A stretch of 64,000 nucleotides of DNA from Rhodocollybia butyracea (GCA_015501585.1 JADNRY010000016.1:1-64000); one strand, 5' to 3'; positions 34,100-45,808 are shown, counted from the first letter of the stretch. A program made the numbers and translations. Notes: a model not told the origin generated them from the sequence alone.

Positions 34100-36165
34100 C
34101 TAGAGGCTCCGCTTGTCCCTTAAGTATTGCAGCCTGAGGGTTATGTATAAATTCCGAGGCGACTTGTTTATCTTGTACTGCGATACGTGATTAATAACCC
34201 ACGGTCACTATATTTGAAGTTCAAGATATCAGCAAAACATGTGTGAGTTGGAGCAGGAGCGTGCCGACTCCCGAGGTCTGCCTTCGGGAGGCAACCAGAC
34301 AATGGCGGCCTCCACTGGCATTTCGCTGAATTCGGAGCGAAAGATAATGACAAACTCGGACCGAAGTTGAAAATAGCGTTAGCTACTAATTACAATGAAC
34401 GGATGGATAGCATACATAGCTGTACGTAGCTGTGGCCAAGATGCGGCTGAGCGATGAGCCTTGGTCTTGCTCGCTGATAGCTTGAGTTTTTGTTCAGTTC
34501 AAGCCAGACAATCCCCAGACTCCACAGCTACCAATACGACCAGCTCGGGGGCCTACCCAAAGGAATGATGAAGTACCATTCTGCGTATGTCCCCTCTTAA
34601 TCCGAAAATCCACTTGTTCAACCTTTTTCGTTGGAATTTCCTGCAAAGTCAGATGCCGTGGATGTGTTTGACAGTTGTAAAAGAACTCACCGTTGCTCGT
34701 ACGTGTCCTGTATTTGCCTTGAGTAATCGTGTTTGACAGTTGTAAGAGAACCCACCGTTGCTCGTACGTGCCAGTGTTTTTACTAACCATGCTCAATTAT
34801 GAACTTTACAGCTTCTGTCTTCCAGCTATAAACACGCCTTTTTCTAGACTCCAAACCCGCCGCTTCCAACTCAATCTGGTTGGTCAATATATTCTCGGTT
34901 AGGAATTTAGTGGGGTAGGTGTCGGTACACGTACAAAGGCATGGCCCTCCGTCGCTCAGAATGGCTTCATTTCCGCCGTGAAGGAACTGTCCTAATCATG
35001 CGCAATGTGCATGTCAACGTTTCGCATGTCCCGTTGCTCTGACGGCTGGGACCGTACATCCCTCCCTATCACAACTCTGCCTTGACTTCTATTTGAGATC
35101 CTAATCGAGAAGGAGTGGTGGCCATACCTACCAAGTCTAGTATGGAATGATGCAGCCACTTGTCATCCGAAAAAGTTCTACGGAAACGAGTGGAAGTGGA
35201 GGTGGCGCAGATACCGCTTGAGCATTCCTAGCGGAACCGTTTTGAAAGCCGGAACCAACGTCAAGACGTCAAGGAATTGTCATCGGTTTTTACACCGATT
35301 CCTTTGAAAGCCAGAGCCAACATGAAGCACTGTCACCGGGTTTAACGATTCTTGCACAAAACCATTCAGATAACTTGAATTTTTGGTCAGCAGTGAAAAA
35401 AAAGCCCTTTTTGTAAGGACTGGACATGTTTTGGTTGGTTTTGTCTTGGCATGTTCATGAAGATAAGTGCAGTTCTACAAAAACAATCTCAGTGGTAGTG
35501 AGGGGTAGCGCAGGACCGTACATCCCAATTATCACTACCACAACTCTGTCTCCGAGTCAACCTCTCCTTTCGTACGTTTTGAGATCCAATAGTAATCGAG
35601 AAAGTTGAACGGGTTATCCCTATTGCCCTACTGGAATTCCTAGCCTTGGTGGAAAACCGTTTTGGCTTGTTGGCAAGCCAGAACCAACGTCAAGGGGTTT
35701 GTCGCCGGCTTTGAACGATTCTTGCACGATTCTTACACCAGCTGTATAACCGTGGCAGTTTGGCACATTGTTCAATAACAAGAGAGTGAGAGGGAGAGAA
35801 GGCAATGGACCTCCTCGTGAACAAACGATCAGCGTATGGGAGGGATCCTCCCCAACTCACCTGTAGAAATCGAGCAGAATTTACTCAACTTACACTTACT
35901 GTTCCTCACTGGAAGACCTGGCTAGTTGTATTCCTGGTGTGGACGTAGGGTGTACTGTTCTCGATCTTCGTTTTTGGCATGAACTGTATGGACATACATA
36001 TGCCGAAATGAACAGCCGTTGTAGATCAAAACCATTCAGGATGGATTTCATCTTGATATTCTGCGAGCTGAGGCAGATTCTGCTTGGTAGGTCTACAAAA
36101 ACGTTTCTCAGATGGAAATGAAGCAAAAAATAGAGTAAATGTGTGTGTTTAAAATAAACACTCTA
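34100..36165. repeat. Long spacer between 7TM copy 6 and metaxin M3
   Basis: Shared spacer block (34160-34560), then 34930-35370, which is homologous to 56660-57100 ('cgtcgctc', 'ggctgggaccgta', 'tttgagatcctaatcgagaa'), then 35400-36110 with pieces that recur near 30880-31200, 42060-42350 and 57120-57550. No open frame is conserved among copies; I see no gene. Confidence 0.5.
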
Positions 36166-36169
36166 GAGT

Positions 36170-37155
36170 CTAGCTAACAAACGCTGCCTTGACCGTCCTG
36201 CGTACCCTTAACTCCCAAGCTACAAGATTAACTCTTTCCGTGACTTGCGCGCGAACCACGTCGGATGACCCTAATAAGCAATGTAGGTATGCGAATAGTA
36301 GTGCATCGAGCGGAGTAGGATGCCTGTTTTCATCTCGTCAGCGAGATGAACCGAATAAACGAGAAAAGGAGAAAAGTCGGCACATACTCTGATCCCAAGA
36401 ACCACTTCTGCGAGCCCAGTTTTTCTGAAAGTGCTTTGATAGCATCTGCATAGTCGTTGAAAATTGCTTTTTTCATTGCGGCAGAGACTCTGGCATTGGG
36501 GTTGTTTGAGGTGGTTCCAAAAGGACTGAGGAAGGTGATAGAGTACGAAGGAAAGAATCCGGATGTTGGAGGTGGAACTAGTAGAGATTGGGCTGTAGAA
36601 GGTGGAGTTGGTGGAGCAAATAAGGATCGGAGAAAGGAACGAGAAGGCTGGGCTAGAATCTTTGGCAGAATTAGCGTTGGAAACAAATACTGAATATTGA
36701 ATATGCGTACCAGCGCAGCATGGACATGTCATTCCAGAAGAGCCACCCAAGCTCTGCTCTCGTCTTTAGCTGCTTCATCTTTGTATCCCTCCCATAGATC
36801 ATCGATCACCCAGCGCACTATGCGCAAGCCGTACATCGACCCACTCAACGATTTGCGGTGCAGAAAGCAGAGATACAGGACCCTTGTTGTTGGCTGTCCA
36901 AGAATACATCGCCGACGCGTCGTGCGGAACGTGCAAGTTGGGCAATCTGCCGCTTGGGCGTCGACATCGGAACAGACGCGGGTACAGTCGAGGCCTCTGA
37001 GTGCGAGATACGCCTGCCATTTGAGACATTCCACGTCGGAGCTGAGCGCTGAGGAGAGAGGTCGACGGTGGGTGTACCCAGATTGTTGGCTGTTCTACCC
37101 TTTTCGCATTGGGATGCAGAGGCGGGTGAGTGTAGAGCAGGAAATACGCAGGCGC
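36170..37155 (-). pseudogene. Metaxin copy M3, nonsense and frameshifts
   Basis: All parts of the gene are present, but 'SRAWVALLE' is followed directly by TGA (GGA to TGA compared with M5), an insertion disrupts 'AHSALGD', and the 'QGAIGGR' segment is deleted. The 3' exons retain 'YADAIKALSEKLGSQKWFLG'. It is flanked upstream by SINE-like copy S3. Confidence 0.7.
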
Positions 37156-37345
37156 TTATTTTGGTTGGAGCACGGGTTCGATCCCCAAGTTGGCCATTGC
37201 CGGAATCAGTGCCCATTGTTGTTTTTGTTCTTTTTACCCCAGACCAGTTGCTCAACAATTTTCGATCGGTTGAATGGGCGTGTTTCAAATTCCGTTAAAA
37301 CCATGGGCCAGGAAGACAGTACTACAGTGTCAAGATCACTAGCCA
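37140..37345 (+). repeat. tRNA-derived SINE-like repeat, copy S3
   Basis: Core 'acgggttcgatccccaag' followed by 'ttggcca' and the common body 'gccggaatcagtgcccattg'. The tRNA-like head is shorter than in S1 or S4. Confidence 0.5.
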
Positions 37346-37744
37346 TCCCGATATCCCTGCAGTGATCTTTGCTAGGATCTTTGACAGCTTGCGACTTCCA
37401 CAGTAGAGGAGTACAAAGTTTTTCACTTGTGTCATCCATTATCTTGCTGAGTTGGTCTCAGAGTCTTAGTAGGCTTGTACATAGGCTTAATATACTTAGT
37501 ATGAATTGAGCTGGACTGAGCGAATTACTACATAACACTACACTGGCAGTAATACTTACAGATGCGAATTCAGAGAAGACAAAAAAATACAGATAGCTGT
37601 TCGTGGAATACTGATATCGCCTCAAACTAAAGCAGGCCACAACTAATGAACCAGTACAGGAGACGACCTCGAATAACCAAGTCGGGACTCTTCATGTCTC
37701 GGATTTAGAGGTGCTTGTCAACTTTTGAGCTCAGAGCCTACCTG

Positions 37745-39223
37745 CTACACCGTCTCCTTGGATGACACTCCATTAATTGATCCGTCCAAGGAAGATGATT
37801 CTGCTGGCTGAACATCAGCCTCCAACATAACATTTGCTGATAAGGAGTCCATCGATGGCATGGAATCTTGAGGGAAGGCTCTTGGTGCAAAAGAAATGGG
37901 GGTGACTCGGAACGACTCCCTTGAAGGCGGACTCGAAGCGCTGACAATCATTGCGGAAAACTGGCTTGAAGTGAGAATCATATTTTGAAATTGTTAACTA
38001 GCGGAGCTTCTTACTATCAAGGCCTAAAAACCAGGGTATCAGAATTTAGCTTCTGTGAACTTTGCATATAACTCAACGTACAGTGACACAGCCAAACTAG
38101 GACGGTAGTCAGTAAGGCAATAGCTCGGTTCAAGTTTGAGACTAACCGGAGCAGACCACACTTCGAACAGAAGCGATGAGATAGTTGAAGTCACAAAGAC
38201 AGTGAGCCACCAGACAATGTTTATTGCAGCTATGAATGGCAAGTTAAACTGGGAAACCGGAGTCAAAATGTTCTGGGACACACCAGAATTGATCATGATA
38301 GCACCAACCCGAACATACGCACTTGGTGGCTGCAGAACGAGTACTCCTACAGCCAACAGTTGACGGTGGGAGCGCCACATACAGGCAATAATAAGACCTT
38401 TTTACCCTTCTAGTAAGTCATTGTGTTGTTCAAAAGAGTAGGAAGACGCCATTACTTGTACACATCACGTTCACAGCACCTGAAACGAAGCCAAAGATGA
38501 CTTGAGCAAGAGTCAATTTTTGTAGATGATGATGATGAGACCAGGGGTTCGCGTCATTTTGTTGAGAGAAGGAAATTACACTCCATATTGCGATACCTTC
38601 CAATAAAAACGTTAATAGGGAGTAAAACATAGCAAACAGACCATAAGTAAGTAGTACCGCATTCAAACGCAAACACCGATAGAGGAAGGGCGACGACGCA
38701 GAGACGAGAATTATAGAGGATATATGAACGATAGAGCTGCATCGGATTGAGTATACATGCAACACGGTCAAAGAACTGCTCAACGCACCAAAATTGCATT
38801 TGAAACCACTATAGCGAATATACAACATTCAATACTGATGCTCCGTCTTTTGCCATAACCAGAGAAATCAACAGGCTCGGCGGGATTTCTAAAGATATGT
38901 GTGGCGAAAATAATATCCACCACCATGGTCTGCACAAAAACTTTGTCAGTCGTCATTTTTTGAAGGGTTCTAATTGCCTACCACGGTCACAACCGCAAAG
39001 AGCAATAAACTTGCTGTTGAAAGACAGATGAACGTTTTGGGGGGCAGCTTTTTCCGGCGTAGTAATAGAATCCGAACATGTCTAATGAAAGTTGCTATAT
39101 AAACGCCTAGATAATCAAGGGGAGGATATGAGAGTCGCTGGATGCACATACATCGAGGAAAAACTCACCGTAAACCAGAACCTCCAGGAATATACCGATG
39201 AAAGTGGTAGTAATAAGAAACAT
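37745..39223 (-). CDS. 7TM membrane protein copy 7, intact multi-exon gene
   Basis: Fully resolved model of about 345 residues. Exons (minus): 39223-39169, 39106-38982, 38929-38789, 38736-38658, 38596-38456, 38397-38147, 38096-38082, a 9-nt microexon 38023-38015, and 37960-37745. All introns are GT..AG with matching phases. Features: TM1 'GIFLEVLVYG'; TM2 'LSTASLLLFAVVTV'; TM3 exon ending 'FAIVVSNAIL'; 'LYRSYILYNSRLCVVALPLS'; 'FGFVSGAVNVMCT'; cytosolic 'CMWRSHRQLLAVG'; 'VRVGAIMINSGVSQ'; 'INIVWWLTVFVTSTISSLLF'; a Ser/Pro-rich tail ending SSKETV. It matches the Agaricomycete seven-helix family of unknown function. A single intron that skips the microexon would also keep the frame. Confidence 0.75.
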
Positions 39224-39229
39224 GTGGGT

Positions 39230-40040
39230 TGCAAGAGTCTCCACCTGTCCCTTAAGTATTGCAGCATCGGTTTTTCTAATTGAGGTTAGGCATATTAGGC
39301 AACTCCGAGACGGCTTGTTTATCGTGATGGTCACTGCATCCGTAGGTATACTAGAGGTTCAAGAGGTATCAGCTGCAAACATATGTGAGCTGGAGCCGAA
39401 GAGGCTGTCGCGGCGGGCAGTGTACAGTTCTGACTGTACCTCGACTGATAGCGTCAAAAGATTCTTGGGGTCTGCCCATCGGGAGACAACCAGACAACGG
39501 CAGTTTCCCTACTCGGACACAGTTCAGATACCGATGTTGAACAGTGTCGGCTACCAATCTACCATGAGGTCTACCATGTGGAACGACGAAGTATTGATAG
39601 GCCTTTTAACGCTTTGGAGTCCGGATTGCTGCGGCTGAGCGCTGCCAAGCTTTGGCTCTGATCGCTGATAGCTTGAGAGTTTATTTCAAGCCAGGAAATC
39701 CACAGCTCAATCCAGATTCTAGCTACCAATACGGCCATCTCGGGGGCCTACCCAAAGGAATGATAAGGTTCCGTTCTGTGTATGTCCCCTCCTCTTAATC
39801 CGAAAATTATCTCGTTCACCTTTTCGTTGAATTTCCTGCGGAGTAAAATGCCGTAGACGTGTTTGACAGCGTAAAAGTTTGATCACCAGTGAAAAAGCCC
39901 TTTTGCAAGGACTGAACGTGTTTTGGAGGGTTTCTTCTTCGTACTCTGTGAGCAGAGGCTGGTTCTGTTCTGGTAGGTCTGCAAAAACGTTTCTCGGTGG
40001 AAATGAAGGAAGAATAGAATATGTGTTTAGAATAAACACT
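39230..40040. repeat. Spacer between 7TM copy 7 and metaxin M4
   Basis: Same spacer family as at 26605-27150 and 44150-44750, including 'cgggggcctacccaaaggaa' and the conserved 'aaaaacgtttctcggtggaa' piece before the metaxin 3' end. No gene seen. Confidence 0.5.
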
Positions 40041-40047
40041 CTAGAGT

Positions 40048-41030
40048 CTAGCTAGCCTTGACTGTCCTGCGTACCCTCAACTCCCAAGCAACCAGATTAA
40101 CTCTTTCCGTGACTTGCGCACGAACCACGTCGGACGATCCTAGTAAGCAATGTAGGTATGCGAATATCAGTGCATCAAGAGGAGTGGAATGTCTGTTTTC
40201 ATCTCGTCAGCTGAGAAAAGGAGAAAAGTCAGTACATACTCTGATCCCAAGAACCACTTTTGTGAGGCTTTTCGGATAAAGCCTTGATAGCATCTGCGTA
40301 GTTGTTAAAGATCGCTTTTCTCATTGCGGGGGAGACTCTGGAATTGGGATTGTTTGAGGCGGCTCTAAAACGACTGAGGAAGGTTATAGAATAGGAAGGA
40401 AAGAACCCGGATATCGGAGGTGGAACTAGTAGAGATTGGGCTGTGGAAGGTGGAGATGGCGGATCGAACAAGGACTGGAAGAAGGAACGAGGAGGCTAGG
40501 CTAGAATCTTTGAGAGAGTCAGCGTTAGAAGCAAGTACCGAGTATTATGCGTACCAGTGCAGCGTGAACATTTCCTTCCAAAAGAGCCACCCAAGCTCTG
40601 CTCTCGTCTTTTGCTGCCTCGTCTTTATATCCATCCCATAGATCATCTAATGCACTATGCGCAAGTTTCACATCGACCCACTCGACGATCTGCGGCGCAA
40701 AGCAGCCATACATGACCTGTGCTGTTGGCTGTCCAAGAATACGTCGCCGACGCGTCGTGAGGAACGTGCAAGTTGGGCAATCTACCGCCTATGGCGCCCT
40801 GTGCGTTGATATCGGAACGAACGCGGATACCGTCGAGGCCTCTGAGTGCAAGATAACGCCTGCCATTTGAGACATTCCACGTCGGAGGTAAGCGTTAAGG
40901 AGAGAACGGGTGTACCTATATTGTCGGTTGTTCTACGCGTTTTGCATTGGGATGCAGAGGCGGGTACGTGTAGTCTTGCAAGCCAGAATTCTCGAAGAAA
41001 AATCGGAAGCTTTCGTTGCGACGAGAACAA
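40048..41030 (-). pseudogene. Metaxin copy M4, frameshifted
   Basis: 'APQIVEWVDVKLAHSALDDL' and 'GYKDEAAKDESRAWVALLEG' are intact, and the middle exon reads 'PPSTAQSLLVPPPISGFFPS'. An extra base breaks the frame in the 'ECLKWQAYLA' block, a small deletion removes the residues before APQIVEW, and part of the 'EKLGSQKW' segment is lost. Confidence 0.65.
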
Positions 41031-41039
41031 AGACACAAG

Positions 41040-41215
41040 CGCTTATTTTGGTTGGAGCGCTAGTATACGGTCTTGGGTTCGATCCCCAAGTTGACCATGG
41101 CCGAAATCAATGCCCATTGTTGTTTTTTTTTTCTTTTTACCAGACCTTCTTCGCCACTTTTCGATGGGTCGAATGAGCATGTTTTGAATTTGATTAAAAT
41201 CATCCACACTAGCCT
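41040..41215 (+). repeat. tRNA-derived SINE-like repeat, copy S4
   Basis: 'ggttggagcgctagtatacg' then 'gtcttgggttcgatccccaa' then 'gttgacca'. The T-arm is a perfect 5-bp stem (TTGGG/CCCAA) with loop TTCGATC, and the preceding 'gagcgctagt' resembles a D-arm joined to a shortened anticodon arm. Followed by the common body and a T tract. Confidence 0.55.
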
Positions 41216-41766
41216 GCGTTCCTGCGCCATGTACGAATCCGTCACCCTCCAAATGCACTGGCGAACCCCCCAATCCAAAATCGACACCCTCGATCGATCT
41301 CTCACCAACTGGATCGCAGCCAAACAAAACCTGTGGTTCGTCCCCTCCACCACCGTCATGTTCCAATCTACCAACTTCCAGCAATACCTCGAAGTAACAA
41401 TCGGTATCGGACGCAGTGGGACATGACGGGACTGGGGGCTGTGGTGTGCTGGGAAAACGGTGTTTTGTGCTACGGATCAGGTGTGCCACTGGCTTCACTT
41501 GGAAGATATGAAGCGGATGAAAATTGGGCAGGCGGAGTGGATGTTCTGTATGGATAGCCAAATTCGTCTAGTGGACCTAGCGGGGTGTTATGTACATGTT
41601 ACCTGCCGCTGCTGCTACACTTGGTGAGCGTGTCATCTCGAAGGAGGGTTTGAAGGAGAACGGGATCAAGTCGGCCCTTGGATTTATGCCTCCTGAGGGT
41701 CTCGTTGGCTCACATTTGAAGGCGATGAAGACGAATAGTAGGAAGGCGATGGCTCGGCAAGGATGA
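41205..41766 (+). pseudogene. Fragment of a MscS-type mechanosensitive channel gene (3' end)
   Basis: 'YESVTLQMHWRTPQSKIDTL', 'LTNWIAAKQNLWFVPSTTVM' and 'FQQYLEVTIGIGRSGT' follow the pattern of the soluble C-terminal part of fungal MscS-family channels. They are followed by a TGA where Trp is expected and then 'RDWGLWCAGKTVF', matching the family's 'QDWGLR.ARKT.F'. Later 'KSALGFMPPEGLVGSHLKAM' and a basic end up to the stop at 41766 could be its C-terminus. No pore domain is present. Broken fragment captured between array units. Confidence 0.45.
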
Positions 41767-41769
41767 ACG

Positions 41770-42688
41770 AGTGCGTGTATGAGTTTCTTCCCTTTATTGG
41801 TTGTCTCTCGCATTACATTAGATGATTCTGCTCTCACCAACTGGTCTCACCATTTTTCCATTAGATCTTTTCACCATCTTACACGTGAAGGAGTTGTCAC
41901 TCGGTTTTCACCAATTCCTTGAAAGTGTTCGATACAAAGACAATTTGGCACATGTTGTTCAATAAGAAGAGAAGTGAATATACCTCCTACTTGTGATCAG
42001 CATATGGGCAACGTATGGGAGGGATTTTTTTCAACTCGCCTCTGGGATTGGAGCAGAATCTATGTAAATTCCACGTACTTTTCCTCACCGGAAGAAGTTG
42101 GACGACCCGGATAGTTGTATTCCTGGTGCGGACGTGGCCATGGGGCGTGCAGAAATAATGCCTGGGCGTAGTGTTCCCGAATCCGAAGGATGTTCATTTT
42201 TGGCATGAACTGTAAGGGCGTATGGCGGGTGTAGTTCAGACAACTTCTCCGTCACCGGTGAGAAAGCCCTTTGCAAGGACTGAACGTCTTGTGGTGGGTT
42301 TCATCTTGTTATCCCTGTGAGCGAAGGCTAACTCTGGTAGGTTCATGAAGACTAGTGCGGTTCTACAAGAGCATTTCTCAGATGGGATGGCGAGAGAACG
42401 AGAGGAATGAAGAGGTAGATGCCATTGTGCTAAGAAAAAATACAATGTAGAGGACTACAAAGTTTTTCGTTCATATTATCCATTATTTCAAAGAAGAAGA
42501 ATACAAATAGCTGCTCGTGAAACATTAATATCGCCTTGGATTAAAGCAGGCTGACACTTAATAATGAACTGGTACTGGGATGATCTCAGACAACCAAGCT
42601 TCGGGACTCTTAACATGTCTCTAACCCTATATGTCATATCTATAAGTGCCCGACAACTCTGCAGAGCAGAATGAGCTCAGCCTACCTC
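41770..42688. other. Spacer left of 7TM copy 8
   Basis: Pieces homologous to 35750-36110 and 57120-57550, then the downstream flank of the 7TM copy ('cttcgggactctt' ... 'cagagcagaatgagctcagc'). No gene is seen. Confidence 0.45.
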
Positions 42689-44147
42689 CTACACTGTCCC
42701 TTTGGGCGACGCCCCATTAATATTTGATCTGTCCATGGAAGATGATTCCTCCAGCTGGACACCAGCCTCCAACATATTATCATTTGCTGCCAAGTCCGTC
42801 GATCCGGGCATGGAATCTTGGGGAAAGGCTCGTGGTGCAAAAGAAATACGGGTAATTCTGAATTCGGACTCTGATGAAGGCGGCCTTGAAGCACTGACAA
42901 TGACTGTGGAAAACTTGCTTGAAGTGAGAATCTTATTTCAAAATTGCGAACTCAAGGAACTTCTTACTATCAAGGCCTAAAAGCCGAAGGTATGGCAGTT
43001 TAGCTTCTGTGAACTTTTGCATATAACTCAACGTACGGTGACACAACCAAACTAGGACAGTAGTCAGTACCTCACTAAAGCAAAAGCTTGATTGGGTTGA
43101 GACTAACCACAACAGCACACACATCATACAGAAGCGATGAGATGGTTGAAGTCACAAAGACACTGAACCACCAAACGACATTGATTGCAGCTATGAATGC
43201 TAGTTTAAACCGAGAGACGAGAGTTATGAATTTTCTGGGACACACCGGAATTAATCATGACAGCACCCACCCGAACATATGCGCTCGGTGATTGCAGATA
43301 CTCCTGTGGCCAACAGTCGATGGTGGGAGCGCCACATACAGGCAATAATGAGAGCTTTTGACTCTTCTAGTAAGTCATCTGTTATCCTTAAAGGAGTAGG
43401 AAGATGCCATTACTGGTACACATCACGTTCACTCCAGCCGAAAGGCAGCCAAAGATGGATAGACCAAGAGTCAATTTCAGTGGATGATCACCCCAGATTT
43501 TGCTGAGAGATGGAAATAAAGTTCCACATTCCAGTCCCTTCCAATTATCTTTAATACTAGAGAGTAAAACATGATAGAAAACAGGCACACCGCATTGGAC
43601 CACGAACACCAATAAAGGCAAGGCAACAACGCGAAGACGAGAGTTGTAGGGGATATACAAACGATAAAGCTACATGGGATTGAGTATGCATGCTCTACCA
43701 CCCAAGGAACTAGTACGCAGCGCACCAAAACTGTATCAGAAACCGCTGTAGCGAACGAACCACATACAACTTTGATGTTGTACATTTTGCAAAACCCAGA
43801 GAAATCAACAGGCTCAGTGGGATTTTTAAAGATACTTGTGGCGAAAATGAGATCCGCCATCATGGTCTGCACAAAGACTCCATCAGCCGTCGTTTTTTTT
43901 TGAAGTGTCCTAGTTGCATACCACAGTCACAACCAAAAAGAGCAGTATACTTGCTGTTGAAAGAAAGAGGAATGCTCTAAGGGGCATCTTTTCCCGGCGT
44001 AGTACCAGAATCCGGACATGTCTGATGAAAGTTGCGAAGTAAACACCTAGAGGATGTGAGAGTCGCTAGATGCACATCGAGGAGAAACTCACCGTAAAGC
44101 AGAACCTCCAGGAATATACCGGAGAAAAGGGCGGTGATAACAAACAT
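42689..44147 (-). pseudogene. 7TM membrane protein copy 8, frameshifted
   Basis: ATG 44147-44145, TM1 '...GIFLEVLLYG', 'VYFATFIRHVRILVLRREK', 'LYRLYIPYNSRLRVVALPLL' are present with conserved splice sites. About 11 nt are missing after 'SQQN', shifting the frame before 'GCLSAGVNVMCTS', and about 5 nt are lost after 'RRLLATG'. The tail exon is open but ends KGTV instead of KETV (42689-42691). Confidence 0.6.
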
Positions 44148-44149
44148 GG

Positions 44150-44750
44150 GGTTCAAGCCAGAGGCTCCGCGTGTCCCTTAAGGTTTAAGTATCGCAGCCT
44201 GAGGGTATGCAGATTTAGGCAACCCCGAGGTGGCTTGTTTACCTTATGCTGCGATACGTGATTAACGAATCACGGTCACCGCCTACATAAGGATAGTAGA
44301 AGTTCAAGAGATACATGTGTGAGCTGGAGCCGAAGAGGCTGTCGAGCAGTGTGCAGCTCTGACTATACCTGGACTCATAATGTTCTGCCCATCAGGAGAC
44401 AACCAGACAACGGCGCCTTCCACTGGTTGACTCGCATTTCGCTGATGTCGAAGCCTGAGGAAGTGAAGGACAAGGCGGACGGATGGCATAGCTGGCTGTG
44501 GCCAAGCTGCGGGGTCAACTTTGCTAATCACTTGAGCTGTTGAGTTTATTTCAAGCCACCCAATCCACAGCTCAATCAAGATAGAACCAATATGACCATC
44601 TCGGGGGGCCTACCCAAACGAAATGATGTCTTTTGCAAGGACCGGTTTTGGTGGGAGTCCCAGGTAGGTTCATGAACACGATTGTTGCTCTACAAGAATG
44701 TTTCTCGGGTGGACATGGTAAGAGGAAGGAAGAACAGAGTGAATAATAGA
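44150..44750. repeat. Spacer between 7TM copy 8 and metaxin M5
   Basis: Sixth occurrence of the inter-unit spacer. Because M5 is the intact metaxin, this is the best guide to the native layout: about 600 bp separate the metaxin stop from the 7TM start, both on the minus strand. Confidence 0.5.
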
Positions 44751-44754
44751 TACT

Positions 44755-45759
44755 CTAGCTAACAAACGCTGCCTTGACTGTCCTGCGTACTCTCAACTCC
44801 CAAGCTACGAGATTAACTCTTTCCGTGACTTGCGCGCGAACCACATCAGATGACCCTAATAAGCAATGTAGGTATGCGAATAATAGTGCATCGAGAGGAG
44901 TAGGATGTCTGTCGAAATCTTATCAGCGAAATGAATCGAATAAATGAACAAGACGATACATACTCTGATCCCAAGAACCACTTCTGTGAACCCAGCTTTT
45001 CGGACAATGCTTTAATAGCATCTGCATAATCGTTGAAGATTGCTTTTTTCATTGCGGGAGATATTCTAGTATTAGGGTTGGCTGAGGCGGTTCCAAAAGG
45101 ACTGAGGAAGGTTATCGAGTAGGATGGAAAGAATCCGGATGTTGGAGGTGGGACTAGTAAAGGTTGGGCTGTGGATGGCGGAGTTGGCGCATCGAATAAG
45201 GACTGGAAGAAGGAACGAGGTGGCTGGGCTAGAATCTTTGGAAAAATTAGCGTTGGAAGCGTTAGAAACAAGCACAGAGTATTATGCGTACCAGCGCAGC
45301 ATGAACATGTCCTTCCAGAAGAGCCACCCAGGCTCTGCTTTCGTCTTTTGCCGCTTCATCTTTGTATCCTTCCCATAGATCATCCAACGCACTATGCGCG
45401 AGCTTTACATCGACCCACTCGACGATCTGCGGCGCAGAAAGCAGCGATACGGGACCCTTATTGTTCTCTGTCCAAGAATACGTCGCCGACGCGTCGTGCG
45501 GAACGTGCAAGTTGGGCAATCTGCCGCCTATGGCACCCTGTGCGTCGACATCAGAACGAACGCGGATACCGTCGAGGCCTCTGAGTGCAAGATACGCTTG
45601 CCATTTGAGACATTCTACGTCGGAGCTAAGAAGAGAAGTTGACGGCGGGTGTACCCAGATTGTCGGCTCTTCTACGCTTTTTGCATTTGGATGCAGAGGC
45701 GGATGAGTATACAGCGGGAAATACGAGAACAAAGTTTGGAGAGGCGCAGGCACTTGCAT
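44755..45759 (-). CDS. Metaxin (SAM complex subunit, GST-fold), intact copy M5
   Basis: Three exons: 45759-45292, 45235-44964 and 44908-44755, phases 0 and 2 matching, giving about 297 residues, the usual size for metaxins. The N-terminal thioredoxin-like part has 'EEPTIWVHPP', 'DVECLKWQAYLALRG', 'GGRLPNLHVP' and 'SAPQIVEWVD'. The C-terminal GST-like helical part has 'YADAIKALSEKLGSQKWFLG', 'PTPLDALLFAYLHCLL' and 'RAQVTERVNLVAWELRVR'. Metaxins help insert beta-barrel proteins into the mitochondrial outer membrane. Start chosen at the ATG before 'QVPAPLQTLFSYFP'. Only 49 bp separate it from the divergent SRP receptor gene, so they probably share a promoter. Confidence 0.8.
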
Positions 45760-45808
45760 CAAGTGAAGAAGAAAAATAAGCGCCGTCTTTTGATTTCTTT
45801 CTACCATC

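Noticed and set aside
38976..38985. GTATGCAATTAG after TM2 in all 7TM copies as an ultra-short (8-22 nt) intron, or as a shared ancestral frameshift
   Set aside because: Reading further, GTATGC is the 5' site of a normal 50-65 nt intron that ends at gtgcag|ACCATGG. It joins both exons in phase 0, and the length differences are inside the intron.
41040..41110. A functional tRNA gene at S1-S4
   Set aside because: Only the T-arm and 3' acceptor strand are convincing. The 5' acceptor strand does not pair and the anticodon arm is shortened, so a tRNA-derived repeat fits better.
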